The translations under genes and the position numbers were made by a program. Below, piece after piece: positions 1 through 6,512 of a DNA stretch of 12,521 nucleotides (positions within the stretch are counted from its first letter, which is position 1; each line of letters opens with the position of its first letter). Origin of the DNA: an uncultured Prevotellaceae bacterium. Its GTDB lineage: Bacteria > Bacteroidota > Bacteroidia > Bacteroidales > Muribaculaceae. A model generated the notes under the pieces. That model was not told the DNA's origin. It saw only the letters and a program-made list of their open reading frames with translations, and did not search any database. The stretch covers positions 1 through 12,521 of the forward strand of contig CALAVD010000231.1 of NCBI GenBank assembly GCA_937892085.1. The letters are read 5' to 3'.

Positions 1-638
1 CTCACCACATTGAGCGAGATATTTGGACGGTCAAAGGAATTGATAAAGATTTTTGCTTCGGGGATATTGAGTTGCTCTTTTATGTCGATACGTGTCAGGC
101 GATCGGCAGTGGCGGTGAGTGCCAAGATTGGTATTCCGGGAAATCGCTCCTTCACGAGTGACAGTTGACTGTATTCTGGTCTGAAATCGTGTCCCCAATG
201 CGAGATGCAGTGAGCTTCGTCGATAGCTACCATGTTGATGAGCATCTCGTGCGACCATAAGTCCATGTCGGCAAGCAAGCGCTCTGGAGAGATATAAAGC
301 AGCTTGATGTTTTGCTTGAATACATTTTCTATCACATCACGATTTTGCTGCTCGCTCTGCTGACTATTGATGGCTGCGGCAGGGACACCATTGGCGATTA
401 AGGCGTCCACCTGGTCTTTCATCAACGCTAACAGCGGCGACACAATTATTGAACACCCTGGCATGAGAAGAGCAGGAATCTGGTAGCACAACGACTTGCC
501 GCCTCCTGTGGGCATGAGCACCACAGCATCGTTACCATTAACCACATGTTCAATTACCTCATATTGCATGGGGTAAAAGGAGTTATAACCGTAGAATTTT
601 TTTAGTACGGCAAGTGCTTGGCGCTTTAAGTCTTGCAT
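1..638 (-). CDS. recQ: ATP-dependent DNA helicase RecQ, N-terminal part (3' end outside window)
   Basis: RecQ is a cytoplasmic 3'-to-5' DNA helicase of superfamily 2 that acts in recombination and replication-fork repair. The frame reads from ATG at 638 off the left edge, giving 212 complete codons of a family usually 600-730 residues long. The helicase motifs come in the expected order: motif 0 FYPMQ (about residues 21-25), Walker A PTGGGKS (43-49, Lys48), motif Ia SPLLALMKDQ (67-76), motif II DEAH (140-143) followed by the RecQ-type aromatic-rich loop ISHWGHDFRPEY (145-156), motif III ALTATA (173-178), and FDRPN (202-206) at the start of the second RecA-like domain. The zinc, winged-helix and HRDC domains lie outside. 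The gene begins 15 bases after the sugar-transferase stop, so the two are probably co-transcribed, with no sign of a separate promoter. Seen: all motifs. Known: family role. No defect is visible. Confidence 0.96.
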   Translation of the reverse strand, partial: MQDLKRQALAVLKKFYGYNSFYPMQYEVIEHVVNGNDAVVLMPTGGGKSLCYQIPALLMPGCSIIVSPLLALMKDQVDALIANGVPAAAINSQQSEQQNRDVIENVFKQNIKLLYISPERLLADMDLWSHEMLINMVAIDEAHCISHWGHDFRPEYSQLSLVKERFPGIPILALTATADRLTRIDIKEQLNIPEAKIFINSFDRPNISLNVV

Positions 639-653
639 AATAGTAGAAAATTG

Positions 654-2045
654 TTACAACGCGTTTTTCTCTCCACGAATGGCATTAAAGATAGTAAGAA
701 ACATTATCTTAATGTCGAGCATGAAATTCCAGTTCTCAGCATACCACACATCAAGTTCTACGCGTTTCTCCATCAGCCATAGCTCATCGGTAGGCCCACG
801 GTAACCATTCACTTGTGCCCAACCAGTAATGCCAGGCTTGATAGTGTGACGAAGCATGTATTTATCAATAAGCTCGCTGTATTCCTTGGTCTGTTGAATC
901 ATGTGAGGGCGCGGTCCCACTATCGACATGTCGCCCATGAACACATTGATAAACTGTGGCAACTCGTCGAGACTTGTCTTTCGCAAGAAGTTGCCAAATT
1001 TTGTCTTTCTGGGATCGTCTTTGGTCGCCTGCAACGTGTCGCTTTTGTCATTAACTCGCATTGTGCGGAACTTGTAGCACATAAATGAGCGTCCTCGGTA
1101 GCCAGTGCGTTCTTGCTTAAAGAATACCGGTCCTATCGATGACAACTTGATTCCTATTGCAATAGGGATAAAAATGATGGGAGAAAACAGGAGCACCAGT
1201 GACGAGAAGAATAAATCGAAAGCACGTTTCGTAAACTGGTTAAGAGGATTGTTGAGCGGATGAGGACGAACCGACATCACTGGCACAACTCCCAGAGTCT
1301 CAATATCAAATCTTCGGGAGATATACTTACTTAACTGGGGGACATAATAGAAGTCGATAGCATTGCTCTCGGCAAGATTTATCATGTTTTGAAGGTCGTT
1401 GCGCTCATTTTCGGGAAGCGTGCAATACATCTCGTCAACGCTGTTCTTATTAAGAAAATCCTCTAATGTGTCGATGCTGGCTGTGTAACATGGCAAATCA
1501 TCACGAGGCTCCGAATCAAAGTAACCCACAACATGATAACCATAGCCTTGATCTTCCTCGAGCTGTTCCATCAATCTGACTCCGGCTCCGGCGTGATCAC
1601 CGCCTATTATAATAATCTTCTTGTAGTTATAGCCTTTGCTGCGATACCACTTCAACAGCTTGCGAGAAACTATCCACCATAACGAGAGCGATAATGTGAA
1701 TATACCATAAAACAGAAACACATATCGCCACTTAGGTAAAGAATCGACAAATGACACGAGCATAAGGAAAATTACCGCATGCAGTAACACGTATTTCACA
1801 AGATGAATGAGGACACGGTCAATATATACTGCGCGCTTGTCGTGAAGCGAAGATAGGACATAGACAACGACGCAAAATGCCAAGTTCAGCATAAGCCACA
1901 CTTGCTTGCTGAAAAATGGCAAAGAATGCACGTCACCTATAATTAGGCAAGTAATTAGGTAGGCTGCATTAAGGACGATAAAGTCTATTAATATGAAAAT
2001 CCAGCGGATAAAATGCCCGTATCTGCCTCCACTTCTCACAGCCAC
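654..2045 (-). CDS. Polyprenyl-phosphate sugar-1-phosphate transferase (WcaJ/WbaP-like, undecaprenyl-phosphate glucose phosphotransferase family)
   Basis: This inner-membrane enzyme moves a sugar-1-phosphate from a nucleotide sugar to undecaprenyl phosphate, the first step in making capsule, exopolysaccharide or O-antigen-like glycans. The 463 residues match the long form of the family. There are four N-terminal hydrophobic segments (about 12-32, 47-65, 80-100, 107-127), a nucleotide-binding-like domain starting IIIIGG (144-149), a reentrant membrane helix after KRAFDLF (about 273-298), and the C-terminal catalytic domain. That domain holds GPVFFKQERTG (305-315), KFRTM (325-329), the LRKTSLDELPQF block with the catalytic Asp-Glu pair (360-361), GDMSIVGPRP (371-380) and KPGITGWAQVNGYRG (403-417). 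The start is GTG at 2045, with a second GTG at 2039. No ATG lies near the conserved GRYGHFIRW segment, and an in-frame TAG at 2061-2063 blocks extension. Sugar specificity cannot be read from sequence. recQ follows 15 bases downstream, and a perfect hairpin sits just upstream. Confidence 0.95.
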   Translation of the reverse strand: MAVRSGGRYGHFIRWIFILIDFIVLNAAYLITCLIIGDVHSLPFFSKQVWLMLNLAFCVVVYVLSSLHDKRAVYIDRVLIHLVKYVLLHAVIFLMLVSFVDSLPKWRYVFLFYGIFTLSLSLWWIVSRKLLKWYRSKGYNYKKIIIIGGDHAGAGVRLMEQLEEDQGYGYHVVGYFDSEPRDDLPCYTASIDTLEDFLNKNSVDEMYCTLPENERNDLQNMINLAESNAIDFYYVPQLSKYISRRFDIETLGVVPVMSVRPHPLNNPLNQFTKRAFDLFFSSLVLLFSPIIFIPIAIGIKLSSIGPVFFKQERTGYRGRSFMCYKFRTMRVNDKSDTLQATKDDPRKTKFGNFLRKTSLDELPQFINVFMGDMSIVGPRPHMIQQTKEYSELIDKYMLRHTIKPGITGWAQVNGYRGPTDELWLMEKRVELDVWYAENWNFMLDIKIMFLTIFNAIRGEKNAL

Positions 2046-2060
2046 TGATGGTGATTGATT

Positions 2061-2105
2061 CTACATTGTCACTCTCCAAAAATAAGGAGAGTGACAATGT
2101 GACAT
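2061..2105 (-). other. Possible 14-codon upstream ORF ending in ATG-TAG, in frame with the sugar transferase
   Basis: On the minus strand an ATG at 2105-2103 opens a frame reading MSHCHSPYFWRVTM and stopping at TAG 2063-2061. The frame matches the sugar-transferase GTG at 2045, five sense codons further on. The last sense codon is an ATG (2066-2064) preceded by GGAG at a spacing of seven bases, so an ATG-TAG start-stop also sits here. The ORF runs through the whole perfect inverted repeat. It could be a leader peptide, the remains of a longer N-terminus cut off by a nonsense change, or chance, since an open run of this length is not statistically rare. Translation is not shown. Confidence 0.2.
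2063..2100 (-). promoter_or_regulatory. Perfect 15-base inverted repeat in the DUF349/sugar-transferase gap (terminator, attenuator or operator)
   Basis: ACATTGTCACTCTCC (2063-2077) is exactly repeated in inverse as GGAGAGTGACAATGT (2086-2100) around an 8-base loop. The DUF349 stop is 10 bases upstream and the transferase GTG 17 bases downstream. On the minus strand no T-run follows the stem (next bases AGAATCAATC), so it is not a canonical intrinsic terminator. The loop and its edge read TATTTTTG (2084-2077), matching the Bacteroidota -7 core TAnnTTTG, but no TTTG stands 19-21 bases upstream. Three roles fit: a 3'-end stem for the DUF349 mRNA, an operator over a promoter for the transferase, or an RNA hairpin that hides a GGAG and an ATG. 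The repeat itself is certain; its role is not. Confidence 0.6.
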
Positions 2106-2110
2106 AGGAA

Positions 2111-4150
2111 TTATAATTTTTCGTCAATAATCTTGATTTTTTGCTCAAGCAGTGCAATCTCGTCCTTGAGGTTGGAAATCTTGCGCTCCATCTCCTTAAC
2201 GATAGAGTTTCCGCTCTTAGAGGTGGCATTGAAGAATCCCATGTTGTTCTCATAAGTTTTAAGCTCGTTGCACTTCTGCTCGTAGGCGCGAACCAGTTTC
2301 TCACGTTCATGATAAACTTTATCGCTTCCCGATTGGCTCATTGTGTTCTCGAAGTTTGACAGGCGAGTTCTGATAGCTTTCATGTCGAATTTCTCAAACG
2401 CCTTGTCGATAGCCTCTTTATAAGCAGCATAGATTTTGTCTTTCTCTTTGAAAGGCACATGACCTATAGATTGCCATTTCGACATGAGGTCTCTGATCTG
2501 TTGAGGTGCCTCTTGTGGATCTTCATCCGACTCAAGAATGGCATTTACTTGAGCGATAAGCTCTTTCTTTGCCTTCAGATTATCGTGTTCTACGGTGCGT
2601 TGGCTGGATGTCTGTTTCTTCTTCTGCTCAAAGAAATAGTCGCAAGCCGAGATAAAACGTTTCCACACAGCATCGCTGTGACGCTTGACAACTGGACCAA
2701 TGGTCTTCCACTCTTTTTGGAGAGCGATAAGCGCATCACTTGTTTCTTTCCATTCGGTAGAATCTTTCAGTGCCTCAGCCTTTTCGCAGAGTTCGGTTTT
2801 CTTTGCTAAGTTTGAGGCAAGCTCTTCTTTCATCGTCTTGAAGAATTCGGCTTTCTTGGTAAAGAAGTCGTCACACGACTTGCGGAAACGGGTGTAGAGA
2901 GCTGTGTTCACCTTTCGTGATGCAAAGCCGAGTTTTTTCCATTTCTCCTGGAGACCGATTATCAGTTTGGTGGCATCGTCCCAAGCAGCATAGGTCTTGA
3001 GCCCTTCGGTGTCGATTTTTTCAATTTCCTCACACAGAGCAGTCTTGGCATCGGCATTTTCTTTTTCATTGGCTTTGCGCTCTTCAAAATAAGCCTGATG
3101 CTTCTTGTTGATTACTGCTGAGGCGGCCTTGAAACGTGCCCATACTTGCTCCCTTATTTCCTTTGCCACAGGACCTGTCTCACGCCACTTGTCGTGGAGA
3201 GCCTGAAGTGACTTGAAAGCTGATATCACATCGGTCTCTTCGTCAAGAGCCTCGGCCGACTCGCACAGCTGCTGCTTGATTTCAAGGTTCTTCTTGAAAT
3301 CATAGTCTCTTAGCTCTTTGTTGATTTTCAAAAGGTCATAGAAATTCTCTATTGCCGACTGATAAGCTTTCCACACATCGGTGGTGCTGGTTGATGGTAC
3401 TTCGCCAATTGCTTTGAACTCTTGTTGCAGCTGCTGGACATGAGGAAACTGGCGGTTAATGTTGTCGGTGTCCTGGGAGATGGTATTAATCTCCTCGATA
3501 ATTTTGTTTTTCTTCTCGAGGTTTGCAAGCTTAACAGCTTCTTGCTCGGCATTGAACTCGGCGCGTTTCTCTTTAAACTCTGCGAGTAGATCCTTCATCT
3601 TGAGCTCTGTTTCATCTTCCTTGGCAACAAAAGCTTCCTCCTCATTGCCACTCTCGATAAATGCAGCTTTTTCTTTGGCAACTTCTTCTTTTCTTAAAGC
3701 AAAGAAGGCGCCCTTGATTTGTGCTACTCGTTCTTTAACAGTATCTACCGAAAGAGTCATCAGTTTTTCGAGTTGATCTACAAGTTGTTCTTTGCTCAGT
3801 GTGGAGTAATCAACATGTGGGATTTCCTCTACTTTCTCTTCAGGTTTCTCGTCTGCCTTTGGTGTTGCCTCTTTTTCGGCAGCTTCCACTACCACTTCTT
3901 CATTGGCGGGAATTGGATCTTCCTCAACCTTAGCTTCGGGGTGTGGCTCTGGCTGCACGGCCGCAGCTTCTTCCTCTTTGGCCTCGGCATCCTGAATTTC
4001 AACTTGATTCTCAACTGCTACTGATTCTTCAACCTCAGTAGATTTGTTTTCGGCTGTTTCTGCCACATTCTCTACAGCAGCAGTGTCAGCATTCAGAGTT
4101 ACGTCTTTCTCGATATTTACATTCGATTCTGACATTTCACGCATTTCCAT
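2111..4150 (-). CDS. DUF349 repeat protein with acidic N-terminus (function unknown)
   Basis: This 679-residue protein has no signal peptide or membrane segment and is probably cytoplasmic. Residues about 20-110 are low-complexity and rich in Glu, Ala, Pro and Val. A helical, charged region follows (115-225). Then come five DUF349 repeats marked by aromatic-centred cores: EFKAIG (244-249), KWRETGPV (321-328), KWKKLGF (403-409), EWKTIGPV (480-487) and KWQSIGHVP (558-566). They are spaced 77-82 residues apart, and each is followed by a helix of the W/Y..(R/A)F type with an aromatic pair. Residues about 605-679 form a likely terminal coiled coil. The biochemical role of DUF349 is not established to my knowledge. 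Three Met codons (1, 3 and 6) could start the protein; the first is used here. A promoter-like site and leader hairpin lie upstream, separated from the M16 gene by a terminator, so it is probably transcribed alone or with the downstream transferase and recQ. Confidence 0.93.
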   Translation of the reverse strand: MEMREMSESNVNIEKDVTLNADTAAVENVAETAENKSTEVEESVAVENQVEIQDAEAKEEEAAAVQPEPHPEAKVEEDPIPANEEVVVEAAEKEATPKADEKPEEKVEEIPHVDYSTLSKEQLVDQLEKLMTLSVDTVKERVAQIKGAFFALRKEEVAKEKAAFIESGNEEEAFVAKEDETELKMKDLLAEFKEKRAEFNAEQEAVKLANLEKKNKIIEEINTISQDTDNINRQFPHVQQLQQEFKAIGEVPSTSTTDVWKAYQSAIENFYDLLKINKELRDYDFKKNLEIKQQLCESAEALDEETDVISAFKSLQALHDKWRETGPVAKEIREQVWARFKAASAVINKKHQAYFEERKANEKENADAKTALCEEIEKIDTEGLKTYAAWDDATKLIIGLQEKWKKLGFASRKVNTALYTRFRKSCDDFFTKKAEFFKTMKEELASNLAKKTELCEKAEALKDSTEWKETSDALIALQKEWKTIGPVVKRHSDAVWKRFISACDYFFEQKKKQTSSQRTVEHDNLKAKKELIAQVNAILESDEDPQEAPQQIRDLMSKWQSIGHVPFKEKDKIYAAYKEAIDKAFEKFDMKAIRTRLSNFENTMSQSGSDKVYHEREKLVRAYEQKCNELKTYENNMGFFNATSKSGNSIVKEMERKISNLKDEIALLEQKIKIIDEKL

Positions 4151-4167
4151 AATTTACATTTTATTAA

Positions 4168-4182
4168 AGGTGATTTTCACCT
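4168..4182 (-). promoter_or_regulatory. Leader hairpin or operator-like palindrome before the DUF349 gene
   Basis: AGGTGATTTTCACCT is a perfect 6-base inverted repeat around three bases, lying between the predicted promoter core (4201-4208) and the ATG at 4150. In the mRNA it would form a small hairpin about 17 bases before the start codon, followed by TTTAATAA. It could affect translation or mRNA stability, or be a protein-binding site. A 15-base palindrome is short enough to be chance in AT-rich DNA. Confidence 0.35.
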
Positions 4183-4200
4183 ATATTTCTATTTTAACTC

Positions 4201-4232
4201 CAAAAATACTGCTTTTTTGCTATATGGAGAAA
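4201..4232 (-). promoter_or_regulatory. Candidate Bacteroidota promoter for the DUF349 gene
   Basis: The minus strand has TATTTTTG at 4208-4201, matching the -7 consensus TAnnTTTG. TTTC at 4232-4229 sits 20 bases upstream, one mismatch from the -33 consensus TTTG and within the known 19-21 base spacing. Transcription would start near 4194, leaving a leader of roughly 44 bases with the 4168-4182 hairpin. The surrounding DNA is rich in A and T runs, which lowers certainty. A terminator just upstream (4282-4310) supports the need for a fresh promoter here. Confidence 0.5.
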
Positions 4233-4281
4233 AAAAAATCATCTTTTTTTCATTTAAGAGCTGTTTTTTTTGGAAAAAACG

Positions 4282-4310
4282 AAAAAAACGGTGTTTTAAG
4301 ACCGTTTTTT
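4282..4310 (-). terminator. Intrinsic terminator after the M16 peptidase gene
   Basis: The minus strand reads A-run, CGGT, loop CTTAAAAC, ACCG and then a run of seven T (4288-4282). The stem is 10 base pairs, with AAAAAACGGT (4283-4292) pairing ACCGTTTTTT (4301-4310). It starts 31 bases after the M16 stop codon. The A/T runs on both sides make it able to work in either direction, although no plus-strand gene is present to need that. Confidence 0.8.
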
Positions 4311-4340
4311 ATACCGATTTCTAATTATGCAAGTCTGCCG

Positions 4341-5579
4341 CTAAGCGTGAGGACCGTAGAAAATGGTGGAGCAATTTTCCTTTCTCAGCACTTGGGATGC
4401 TACACGATGAATGTCGGCAGGAACAATTTCACGGTACTTGTCGTTCTCAGTGTTGATGCCATCAGCACCCCACAGCAATTCATGACTACTCAGGAGTGAC
4501 GCTTTGTCGGCATATCCCACACTCTCAAAAAGCCTATTGGAGATGTATTTGTTCACACACTTATCAACCTCATTGTGTGTTACGCCATCATTTTTCAGGC
4601 TGATGAGCACCTTGTCGATAGCGGCATTGGCTTTCTCAAAGTCAACTCCTGGTGCAAGACTTGCCTTTACATAAAAAAGTCCGGGGTCACGCGAGCCAAG
4701 CACCGATGCACTGACTTCGCTGAACATATCCGTGCCGAGAATCAAGTCTTTTTGGAATCGCGACGAAGTGCCATTTCCAAGCACATCGCTCAGCAAATCG
4801 GTGGCTTGATAATCTTGGTGGCAACGCCCACACATGTGATAGGTGCGGAATATCATGTCGTTAGGCACATCGCTGTGATGAGCTATGAAGCGAGGCTCCA
4901 TCTGTTCGGGTTCCTGTGGGAGGCAACGTGCTTGGCGTGAGCGCGGCTCGATATCTCCAAACCATTTCTCAACCAATCTTACCGTGTCGTCGAAATCCAC
5001 GTTGCCCGAGATGCACATCACAGCATTGTCAACAGAATAATGCTTGTGGAAGAACTCGGCCACATCATCATGAGTAAACGACTTAATCGTTTCGATATCT
5101 TTACCGATTGTGGGCCATTGATAAGGATGCTTTTTATAGGCGAGGCCGTGCGTCAAGTGCAAAATGTCGCCGTATGGTTGATTAAGATAACGCTGCTTAA
5201 ACTCTTCAATGACAACGTTTTTTTGAATTTCAATATTCTCTTCGGTAAGGTCAAGATTCAATAGCCGCTCGCTTTCAAGCCATAGTGCTGTCTCAAGATT
5301 GCTGGCAGGAAGTTCCTCATAATAATCAGTCACATCGATGTTGGTCCAAGCATTGCTGTTCCCGCCCACACGAGACAAAACATCGTCAAACTTTGTGATG
5401 TGCTTCGTTCTTGAGAACATGAGGTGCTCCATCAGATGGGCAAGACCAGTCAAGTTTGGATTTTCATCACTTGAACCCACGTTGTAGAGCAGGTTTACCG
5501 CAACCATCGAGGTCACAGCATTATAATGATGGATTAATCTTAACCCATTAGCGAGTGTGTGCTTATTAAACTGAATCAT
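4341..5579 (-). CDS. M16 family zinc metallopeptidase (M16B-like, single-repeat form)
   Basis: This 412-residue protein lacks a signal peptide and is probably a cytosolic zinc peptidase that degrades peptides. The inverted zinc motif HxxEH is HLMEH at residues 48-52 within GLAHLMEHLMF. The downstream glutamate ligand is E125 or E126 in NVVIEEFKQR, about 75 residues on, as usual for the family. The first domain ends near residue 213 after SGNVDFDDTVRLVEKWFGDI. The second, non-catalytic M16 domain follows, with GNGTSSRFQKDL at 268-279. The Arg...Tyr pair that many M16B C-terminal domains use to hold the substrate end is not evident: LILGTDMF stands where REKRGLAY is common. This may be normal for the Bacteroidota subfamily. 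The gene starts 7 bases after the peptidyl-prolyl isomerase stop, which shows co-transcription, and ends 31 bases before a terminator. Substrate unknown. Confidence 0.94.
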   Translation of the reverse strand: MIQFNKHTLANGLRLIHHYNAVTSMVAVNLLYNVGSSDENPNLTGLAHLMEHLMFSRTKHITKFDDVLSRVGGNSNAWTNIDVTDYYEELPASNLETALWLESERLLNLDLTEENIEIQKNVVIEEFKQRYLNQPYGDILHLTHGLAYKKHPYQWPTIGKDIETIKSFTHDDVAEFFHKHYSVDNAVMCISGNVDFDDTVRLVEKWFGDIEPRSRQARCLPQEPEQMEPRFIAHHSDVPNDMIFRTYHMCGRCHQDYQATDLLSDVLGNGTSSRFQKDLILGTDMFSEVSASVLGSRDPGLFYVKASLAPGVDFEKANAAIDKVLISLKNDGVTHNEVDKCVNKYISNRLFESVGYADKASLLSSHELLWGADGINTENDKYREIVPADIHRVASQVLRKENCSTIFYGPHA

Positions 5580-5586
5580 CGGCTAT

Positions 5587-6471
5587 TTATTTCAACACCT
5601 TTGCCGAGATGATCTTGACATCATCCACAGGGCGGTCATTCTTGCCAGTGGTGACATTCTGGATTTTATCAACTACATCCATTCCTCTTATCACCTCGCC
5701 AAAAACGGTATAAGCTCCGTCGAGATGTGGGGTCCCGCCAATTGTGGAATAAGCCTCAATTTGCTGCGGTGTGAACTGGATGGGATTAGTGGAATACCAA
5801 TCTTCAGTCTGCTTGATAAGTTCATTTTGCACTGCCATTAGCGCTGTGGTGTCTCCTTTAGCTTGAAGTGACTCTATCTCAGACATTCGCTCGCGAACTA
5901 ATGTTTGGAATTTCATTGCCTTCTTTTGTTCCGACAGTCTCTCAATCATGGCGTTCAACTGGTACTCTGAGTAACGTCGTCCAGTGACGATATAGAACTG
6001 TGAACCCGAACTTTTGCGCTCTGGATTAGTCTCATCACCTTCACGGGCAGCAGCTATCACGCCACGCTTGTGGAAGAGCTTGGGATAAACAATCTCGGCA
6101 GGCAGGTCGTAGCCTGGTCCACCGCTTCCCAACAAGTCATCTACTCTGGCATTTCTTGAGTCGGGGTCACCAGTTTGAATCATAAAATTGTTGATGACAC
6201 GGTGAAATAGCACGCCGTTGTAATCACCTTGATTAACAAGTTTGATGAAGTTGTCGCGATGCTGTGGTGTTTCATTGTATAATGCCAGCTCTATCTCACC
6301 GAAAGTGGTCTCGAGCAGAACTCGTGTGGTATTGCTTAAATCTATCGTCATGGCGGGAACTTTGTTTTCCTTGGTTGTAACGTTGTCATCGGCTATCATG
6401 GCATTGACACCGAGGGCAATTGCTACGGTTACCATGACAGCAAATAGGCTTTTAAAATAAGTTGTTTTCAT
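5587..6471 (-). CDS. Exported cyclophilin-type peptidyl-prolyl cis-trans isomerase
   Basis: It speeds prolyl cis-trans isomerisation during protein folding, here in the periplasm or envelope. A signal peptide covers residues 1-24 (MKTTYF, hydrophobic core FAVMVTVAIAL, cleavage likely after VNA). There is no Cys lipobox. The cyclophilin fold begins near residue 50. Active-site blocks are FHRVINNFMIQTGDP (89-103), with the key Arg91, Phe96, Met97 and Gln99, then SSGSQFYIVTG (154-164) with Gln158, and HLDGAYTVFGEV (249-260). His249 stands where human cyclophilin A has Trp121, a common bacterial change. Between strand FYIVTG and HLDG lie about 84 residues, where cyclophilin A has about four; this insert is charged and probably helical. 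The total of 294 residues is therefore long for a single-domain cyclophilin. The gene follows the 126-residue unknown protein by 25 bases and precedes the M16 gene by 7, so it sits in one operon. Confidence 0.94.
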   Translation of the reverse strand: MKTTYFKSLFAVMVTVAIALGVNAMIADDNVTTKENKVPAMTIDLSNTTRVLLETTFGEIELALYNETPQHRDNFIKLVNQGDYNGVLFHRVINNFMIQTGDPDSRNARVDDLLGSGGPGYDLPAEIVYPKLFHKRGVIAAAREGDETNPERKSSGSQFYIVTGRRYSEYQLNAMIERLSEQKKAMKFQTLVRERMSEIESLQAKGDTTALMAVQNELIKQTEDWYSTNPIQFTPQQIEAYSTIGGTPHLDGAYTVFGEVIRGMDVVDKIQNVTTGKNDRPVDDVKIISAKVLK

Positions 6472-6492
6472 AATTGCTGGTATGTAGTAAAG

Positions 6493-6512
6493 GGGATTAA
6501 ATCCCTATAGGG
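6493..6512 (-). repeat. Two overlapping small palindromes at the stop of the 126-residue gene
   Basis: GGGATTAAATCCC (6493-6505) and CCCTATAGGG (6503-6512) share the CCC, so only one could fold at a time in RNA. They span the last codons and TAA (6497-6499) of the 126-residue gene and lie 22 bases before the isomerase ATG. Stems are only 3-6 base pairs, so a regulatory role is doubtful. Confidence 0.25.

Noticed and set aside
1969..2310. Minus-strand frame of 113 codons overlapping the DUF349 end and the sugar-transferase start
   Set aside because: It is a shadow frame across two convincing genes; its open state through the gap is chance.
4231..4290. Dense A and T runs considered as a phase-variable tract or an origin-like element
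   Set aside because: The runs are short, lie between genes and fit a terminator plus an AT-rich upstream region; no iterated binding boxes are seen.
4044..4499. Plus-strand frame of 151 codons across the DUF349/M16 gap
   Set aside because: It covers the start of one gene, a terminator and the end of another, with no promoter or family signature.
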